Of a stretch of DNA of 11,390 nucleotides, positions 7,722-11,390 are shown in pieces. The stretch comes from an uncultured Oscillospiraceae bacterium (lineage in GTDB: Bacteria; Bacillota; Clostridia; Oscillospirales; Acutalibacteraceae). The notes below the pieces were generated by a model. That model made no database searches. It was given only the letters and a program-made list of their open reading frames with translations, and was not told the DNA's origin. Every line of letters begins with the position of its first letter. Position 1 is the first letter of the stretch. Location of the stretch: positions 1-11,390 of the forward strand of contig URJF01000045.1 of NCBI GenBank assembly GCA_900548085.1, written 5' to 3'. The position numbers and the translations under genes were made by a program.

Positions 7722-7767
7722 AAAATATGCACTCCCAAGCCGTTACGCTTTTGGAGTGCATATTTTT
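7722..7767. terminator. Bidirectional terminator between the DUF378 gene and sigE
   Basis: A 14-bp stem (AAAATATGCACTCC at 7722-7735, its complement at 7753-7766) is extended by a small internal loop and an AAG/CTT pairing around an 8-nt loop. A-rich and T-rich ends flank it, so it can terminate transcripts on both strands. Its right end touches the sigE TAA stop (7768-7766). This fits the convergent gene arrangement. Confidence 0.9.
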
Positions 7768-8473
7768 ATATCATTTTTGTTTGGCGTTCCATCTCTCGCT
7801 TTATTTTTTGGAGTATGCGTTTTTCAAGTCTGGAGATATATGACTGAGAAATGCCCATTTTGTCCGCAAGTTGTTTTTGTGTAAGAGGAGAACAGTTTCC
7901 GAGTCCGAATCGAAGATACATAATTTCCTTTTCCTTAGGCGGCAATGCGGCTACGACTTTGCGCAGCAACCGCTTTTCGTCCTCATATTCGATAGATTGT
8001 GATATTTCGTCAGGCTCCGAACCTAACACATCACGGAGTGTAAGCTCGTTGCCGTCCCAATCCACAGACAGAGGCTCATCAAAAGACATTTCCACCTTGC
8101 TGTTGCTGGTTTTGCGGAGATACATAAGAATTTCATTTTCGATACAACGGGAGGCATATGTGGCAAGCTTAATATTTTTTTCGGGATTAAAAGTTTTTAC
8201 CGCTTTCATAAGTCCTATAGTACCGATAGATACTAAATCCTCAGCAGAGGCTGTAGGCGAGTCAAATTTTTTTGCAATATAAACCACAAGGCGCAAATTG
8301 TGAGTAACAAGCAAATGACGGTTTGTGTCGTTGCCTTCTTTTATTTGGGACATAATTGTCTCCTCTTCCTCTTTTGTCAGAGGAGGCGGCAAAGTGTCCG
8401 GACCGTTAATATAAAAGCAATATTGCCTTTTGAAATATCTATTTATTATGTATATTATAAGTTTTTTTATCAT
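7766..8473 (-). CDS. sigE: RNA polymerase sporulation sigma factor sigma-E (pro-protein)
   Basis: This 235-residue sigma-70 family protein closely follows B. subtilis sigma-E, the first mother-cell-specific sigma factor of sporulation. Shared landmarks are LPPPLTKEEE (about 28-37), the region 2 core NLRLVVYIAKKF...GTIGLMKAV, the ATYASRCIENEILMYLR block, SFDEPL..DWDGNEL, and the region 4 helix-turn-helix ending GISQSYISRLEKR. The ATG at 8473 is preferred to the in-frame ATG at 8488, since GAGGTG lies 7 nt before it within the end of spoIIGA. The N-terminal pro-sequence of about 20 residues (M-I-K-K-L-I-I-Y...) is hydrophobic and basic, as expected for membrane attachment, but about 7 residues shorter than in B. 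subtilis by alignment. SpoIIGA, encoded just upstream, would remove it. A terminator follows at once, and sigG is not next to it. Confidence 0.96.
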   Translation of the reverse strand: MIKKLIIYIINRYFKRQYCFYINGPDTLPPPLTKEEEETIMSQIKEGNDTNRHLLVTHNLRLVVYIAKKFDSPTASAEDLVSIGTIGLMKAVKTFNPEKNIKLATYASRCIENEILMYLRKTSNSKVEMSFDEPLSVDWDGNELTLRDVLGSEPDEISQSIEYEDEKRLLRKVVAALPPKEKEIMYLRFGLGNCSPLTQKQLADKMGISQSYISRLEKRILQKIKREMERQTKMI

Positions 8474-8484
8474 TATATAACACC

Positions 8485-9294
8485 TCATACGGATAATATT
8501 TCGGGATTCAAAACAGCGGAATATTTATCGTCTTTTATATCGTCGGATAAAGCTACATAGGCATTTTCTATCACCTCCCTACCCTTTGAGGATTTTAGGA
8601 TGATTTTGTCCGGCTTAAATGCCATAAGAATACCTCCGCCGTTTACTGTAGATGTCGGTATTGCTCTGACTCGTTTTTCGTCCACAAGAGGACGGCAGAG
8701 ACTCTCATCTGCTACAATTACGGGAGAATCGGAGAACGGCTCACGCAATTTGTTGCCTGTATCGGAGAGAGCAAACATAGTCACACTGCTGCCGTTGTTC
8801 TCAATAACAAGAGTAAATAATTCATTCGAGGACAGCCGTCTGTTGTAAAAACGCACTGCGGCACAGGATATCACATAAGCACAAAAGGCGGATATTATTA
8901 TTCCACGGGCACCAATGTCAAAATAGATAACAGAATTATGTACTGTAATACGCTCTGAACCAAACAAAAAATACGCTCCCACAACCACGCCCAGCACAAT
9001 AAAATTTGCTGCCAAGAATAACAGCACGGTAAAGCAATAATTTTTAAGCCGAGTAAATTTGAATGCTGCAAAAACAATCAGGAGACAAGCTGCAACCTTT
9101 GTTCCGAGCAGCAGAAGCTCGTTCATATCATCCACAAGGATAATCAATGAATACAGTCCGCCTAATGCTGAGGCAAGAATAAATCTTAAGACAGAGTAAT
9201 CTTTTTTTGAAATTTTGGAGGTAATCAAAAGAAGAAAGAATGTGACAAAAAAATTTATCACAAACAGTAGGTCAACATAAATTACAATACCCAT
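8485..9294 (-). CDS. spoIIGA: SpoIIGA, membrane aspartic protease that processes pro-sigma-E
   Basis: This 269-residue protein has five predicted membrane helices in its N-terminal half (about 3-26, 34-54, 60-79, 87-111, 127-148). The cytoplasmic C-terminal domain carries the aspartic protease motif DTGN, with D178 as the catalytic residue, close to D183 of B. subtilis SpoIIGA. In B. subtilis, SpoIIGA in the mother-cell side of the sporulation septum cleaves pro-sigma-E after a signal from SpoIIR. The start is set at ATG 9294, which gives the family-typical opening (I-V-I-Y-V-D-L-L..N-F-F). An upstream in-frame ATG at 9336 lies between the -35 and -10 of the promoter and cannot be in its mRNA. 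The ribosome binding site is GTGGGG, unusually close (2 nt) to the ATG. Its stop overlaps an ATG of the sigE frame, and sigE translation is probably coupled. Confidence 0.93.
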   Translation of the reverse strand: MGIVIYVDLLFVINFFVTFFLLLITSKISKKDYSVLRFILASALGGLYSLIILVDDMNELLLLGTKVAACLLIVFAAFKFTRLKNYCFTVLLFLAANFIVLGVVVGAYFLFGSERITVHNSVIYFDIGARGIIISAFCAYVISCAAVRFYNRRLSSNELFTLVIENNGSSVTMFALSDTGNKLREPFSDSPVIVADESLCRPLVDEKRVRAIPTSTVNGGGILMAFKPDKIILKSSKGREVIENAYVALSDDIKDDKYSAVLNPEILSV

Positions 9295-9302
9295 CACCCC
9301 AC

Positions 9303-9343
9303 AAAAAAACTCTCTACACTGATTATAATTCAGCATAGAGAGT
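9303..9343 (-). terminator. Terminator of the cyclophilin transcript, overlapping the spoIIG promoter
   Basis: On the minus strand an 8-bp stem (ACTCTCTA at 9343-9336, TAGAGAGT at 9316-9309) is extended past a CA/CA internal loop by a 4-bp CTGA/TCAG stem with a 7-nt loop. Seven T (9309-9303) follow. It lies 22 nt beyond the cyclophilin stop, where a Rho-independent terminator is expected. Confidence 0.8.
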
Positions 9344-9355
9344 ATTTTTTGTCAA
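9322..9355 (-). promoter_or_regulatory. spoIIG promoter, sigma-A hexamers with 22-bp spacing (Spo0A-dependent type)
   Basis: On the minus strand a perfect TTGACA (9355-9350) and a perfect TATAAT (9327-9322) are separated by 22 nt (9349-9328). B. subtilis spoIIG is known for the same wide spacing and needs Spo0A~P for activation. A plus-strand TGTCAAA (9350-9356) over the -35 matches the Spo0A box TGNCGAA at six of seven positions. The predicted start is near 9315, giving a leader of about 20 nt before the ATG at 9294. The hexamers are seen; Spo0A control is inference. Confidence 0.8.
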
Positions 9356-9364
9356 AACTCGGTG

Positions 9365-9949
9365 TTATTCGGAAATTTCTACAGTGTCAATAACTACATC
9401 ATAGATAGGCTTATCATTAGGCCCTGTCTGTACTGCGGCGATATTCTCCAGCACATCCCGGCCGTCTACGATTTGGCCGAAAACGGTGTGGTGGAAGTCA
9501 AGCCACGGAGTACCGCCAACCTCTTTGTAATTATCTATACATTTCTGCGGATAGCCCTGATCTTTGAGCTGCTCCATCTGCACCAAAAGATTTTCGGGCA
9601 CGGATTTGGCCTGCACAATAAAGAACTGAGAACCATTTGTATTAGGTCCGGAATTAGCCATAGAGAGTGCGCCGTAGTAATTGCGTGCATCTATGGAGAA
9701 CTCATCCTCAAAGCTCTTGCCCCAAACAGACTCTCCGCCGCAGCCTGTACCTGTGGGATCACCGCCTTGAATCATAAAATCTTTTATAATTCTGTGAAAA
9801 ATAAGTCCGTCATAATAGCCGTCCTTTGCGTGAGTTACAAAGTTTTCTACCGCTTTTGGTGCAACCTCCGGAAAAAGCACAAAGGTCATATCTCCCCTGT
9901 TTGTCTTAATTACGGCTTTTGTGCCGTCTGTAGTTGTAAGCTGATTCAT
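9365..9949 (-). CDS. Cyclophilin-type peptidyl-prolyl cis-trans isomerase
   Basis: This 194-residue protein is a cyclophilin, which speeds the cis-trans isomerisation of proline bonds during protein folding. The family landmarks are in order: FHRIIKDFMIQGGDP (about 51-65, with the catalytic arginine R53), GSQFFI (106-111) and HTVFGQIVDG (about 154-163). An insertion of about 25 residues between the last two, rich in Leu, Gln and Lys, makes it slightly longer than minimal cyclophilins. No signal peptide is seen, so it is cytoplasmic. The ATG at 9949 follows a strong AAGGAG 6 nt upstream, which overlaps the stop of the glycoside hydrolase gene. With a 10-nt gap the two genes are probably one transcript, ended by the hairpin at 9303-9343. 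Confidence 0.94.
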   Translation of the reverse strand: MNQLTTTDGTKAVIKTNRGDMTFVLFPEVAPKAVENFVTHAKDGYYDGLIFHRIIKDFMIQGGDPTGTGCGGESVWGKSFEDEFSIDARNYYGALSMANSGPNTNGSQFFIVQAKSVPENLLVQMEQLKDQGYPQKCIDNYKEVGGTPWLDFHHTVFGQIVDGRDVLENIAAVQTGPNDKPIYDVVIDTVEISE

Positions 9950-9959
9950 AATAATCTCC

Positions 9960-11390
9960 TTATATCTTTACTTTTTTATTTATTTCATTAAGGACGGAAG
10001 TATCTATCTTTTGCACCTTTCTGTCATAGGTCATAATACCGTTTAGCTCGTCCTCTACATCTGTAACCTGAGTATAAATTGTACCCGACAGTCCTTTTTT
10101 TATTTGAGGCACAATAGTCTTTTCAAACAGCTTTTTGTAGGCTTTAGTCAGGCTTTCCTTAGATGAAAAAATCTTATAGCCGAACATTTTAGAATTGAAT
10201 GTATGCCCCTTTACACGAGTGGAAAGTCCGCCAAATTCCGAAAGGAACCAAGGCTTGTCTCCCTGCTTCACTACAATAGGAGTGAAATAAATATGCTTTG
10301 AGATAACATCGGTAGCTCCACGGTCATGCCAACCTGATGTTGTGTCAATAAGTCGAGTACTGTCCACAGAACGAATAAAATCATACGCCTTTTTGCTGTC
10401 GAACTGACCCCATCCCTCATTAAAAGGAACCCACATAGCGATGGACGGAACATTGTACAGTGTATCTATCATCTCATTGAGCTCATTATAATACAGATCA
10501 CGAGCCGCAAGGTCGGTACGCTTGAATGTGCTGTACTTTGTATCATCAAGATTTATGCCGACAAAAGGAAGTACAGATATTTCGAGTCCGTAATTTCCGC
10601 CGCCGTTAATCATATCCTGAATGACTATAATACCGTTTTTGTCACAATAGTGATACCAAAGGAGAGGCTCAACCTTAATGTGCTTTCTGAGTGTATTGAA
10701 GCCCCACGACTTGACCTGCTCAACATCATATCTGAGTGCATCATTAGAAGGCGGAGTCAAAAAGCCGTCGGGATAATATCCCTGGTCGAGAAGTCCGTTA
10801 AAGAAGTACGGCCGATTATTGAGCATAAAGCGTGGAACGCCGCCTACATTTTCTATAGAGAACTTGCGCATACCGAAGTAAGACTTGACGGTATCATCGC
10901 CCATTTTGAAAATCACGGTGTACAAAAACGGGTTTTCGGGCGACCATGTTTTTACATTATCAATTTTAACAGTATTATCCGTTGTATCGGCAATAATCTC
11001 ATCGCCGTCGTATATCAACTTTTGGACAGTGAGGTCCCCGCAGTCAAATGAAACTTGGGAATTGTCGAGGTCGGGAGTGATGCGAACACTCTTAATATAA
11101 TCTGTAGGGACCGACTCGAGCCATACCGACTGCCAAATTCCGCTCTGCGGAGAGTACCATATTCCGCCACGATTTGTCCTCTGCTTACCTCGTGAATATT
11201 GATTTTCTTCACACAGGTCACGAACTGACACGATAACAGAATTTTCGCCGGATACAACATAGTCGGTAATCTCAAACTCGAAAGGAGTATAACCGCCATG
11301 GTGAGTGCCTACAAACTCGCCGTTGATATAAATCTTTGCAATCTGGTCAACTGCACCGAAATGGAGAATCACTCTGCCACGGTTAAAATT
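9960..11390 (-). CDS. Glycoside hydrolase family 2 protein (beta-galactosidase/beta-glucuronidase-like), 5' end outside window
   Basis: The frame is open from the right edge to a TAA at 9960: 476 residues, with the start missing. Part of the sugar-binding jelly-roll domain opens the fragment (HFGAVDQ..IYINGEFVG..GGYTPF), followed by an immunoglobulin-like domain (about 95-180) and the TIM barrel. The barrel has the acid/base glutamate in FNEGWGQ (E325 of the fragment) and a likely nucleophile in FLSEFGG (E385). The family cleaves beta-linked sugars with retention; the substrate (galactoside, glucuronide, mannoside or other) cannot be decided here. In-frame codons upstream of 11372 continue the conserved domain, so the GTG at 11372 is not the start. 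Whether the protein has a signal peptide is unknown because the N-terminus is missing. Confidence 0.92.
   Translation of the reverse strand, partial: NFNRGRVILHFGAVDQIAKIYINGEFVGTHHGGYTPFEFEITDYVVSGENSVIVSVRDLCEENQYSRGKQRTNRGGIWYSPQSGIWQSVWLESVPTDYIKSVRITPDLDNSQVSFDCGDLTVQKLIYDGDEIIADTTDNTVKIDNVKTWSPENPFLYTVIFKMGDDTVKSYFGMRKFSIENVGGVPRFMLNNRPYFFNGLLDQGYYPDGFLTPPSNDALRYDVEQVKSWGFNTLRKHIKVEPLLWYHYCDKNGIIVIQDMINGGGNYGLEISVLPFVGINLDDTKYSTFKRTDLAARDLYYNELNEMIDTLYNVPSIAMWVPFNEGWGQFDSKKAYDFIRSVDSTRLIDTTSGWHDRGATDVISKHIYFTPIVVKQGDKPWFLSEFGGLSTRVKGHTFNSKMFGYKIFSSKESLTKAYKKLFEKTIVPQIKKGLSGTIYTQVTDVEDELNGIMTYDRKVQKIDTSVLNEINKKVKI

Noticed and set aside
7601..7884. Two plus-strand frames running from the DUF378 gene through the terminator into sigE
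   Set aside because: They cross a strong bidirectional terminator and overlap two supported genes in other frames.
9295..9336. An extra 14 codons at the SpoIIGA N-terminus, starting from ATG 9336
   Set aside because: That ATG lies between the promoter hexamers, upstream of the likely transcription start, and the residues do not fit the family's usual opening.
9362..9991. A 209-codon plus-strand open frame
   Set aside because: It lies fully antisense to the cyclophilin, whose motifs are unmistakable; the product has no recognisable domain.
1..11390. CRISPR arrays, insertion sequences, tRNA/rRNA genes and classical riboswitches
   Set aside because: No direct-repeat arrays, transposase motifs, tRNA-like cloverleaf sequences or conserved riboswitch cores were seen on reading both strands; gaps between genes are too short for most of these.

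Overview
The window looks like chromosomal DNA from a spore-forming, anaerobic-type Firmicute of the class Clostridia, probably near the Ruminococcaceae/Oscillospiraceae. The grounds are a spoIIGA-sigE sporulation pair, a fused IspH-ribosomal protein S1 gene, the gene order cmk-plsC-ispH/S1, strong AAGGAG-type ribosome binding sites and moderate-to-low GC. The placement below class level is inference. No mobile element, phage gene, CRISPR array, tRNA or rRNA is visible. Nearly all of the window is coding, and no gene-free stretch reaches 300 bases.

Region 1 (1-6392, minus strand, so read from high to low coordinates) is a housekeeping block. It runs from an ABC-F ATPase (4494-6392) through an HI0933/BaiN-type flavoprotein (3248-4477), cytidylate kinase (2561-3220) and a PlsC-type acyltransferase (1910-2560) to an IspH-S1 fusion that leaves the window at position 1. 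The last three genes are abutting or overlapping and must be one operon. They link nucleotide, phospholipid, isoprenoid and translation functions. A perfect consensus housekeeping promoter lies over the stop codon of the ABC-F gene and probably starts a separate, nearly leaderless transcript at the flavoprotein gene.

Region 2 (6405-7767) is a short plus-strand island. A divergent intergenic region holds a good promoter for a type I mannose-6-phosphate isomerase. That gene is followed by a terminator-like hairpin, a 68-residue DUF378 membrane protein, and a bidirectional terminator facing sigE.

Region 3 (7766-9364, minus strand) is the spoIIG operon: the membrane aspartic protease SpoIIGA followed by its substrate pro-sigma-E. 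Its promoter has perfect TTGACA and TATAAT hexamers 22 bp apart, the same unusual spacing as the Spo0A-activated B. subtilis spoIIG promoter. It is nested inside the terminator hairpin of the upstream gene.

Region 4 (9365-11390, minus strand) holds a family-2 glycoside hydrolase that enters from the right edge, followed 10 nt later by a cyclophilin-type peptidyl-prolyl isomerase.

No wholly new gene system is evident. The most interesting content is regulatory architecture: the nested spoIIG promoter/terminator, the leaderless-type promoter, a perfect internal ribosome binding site in the ispH-S1 fusion, and a hairpin that buries the DUF378 ribosome binding site.
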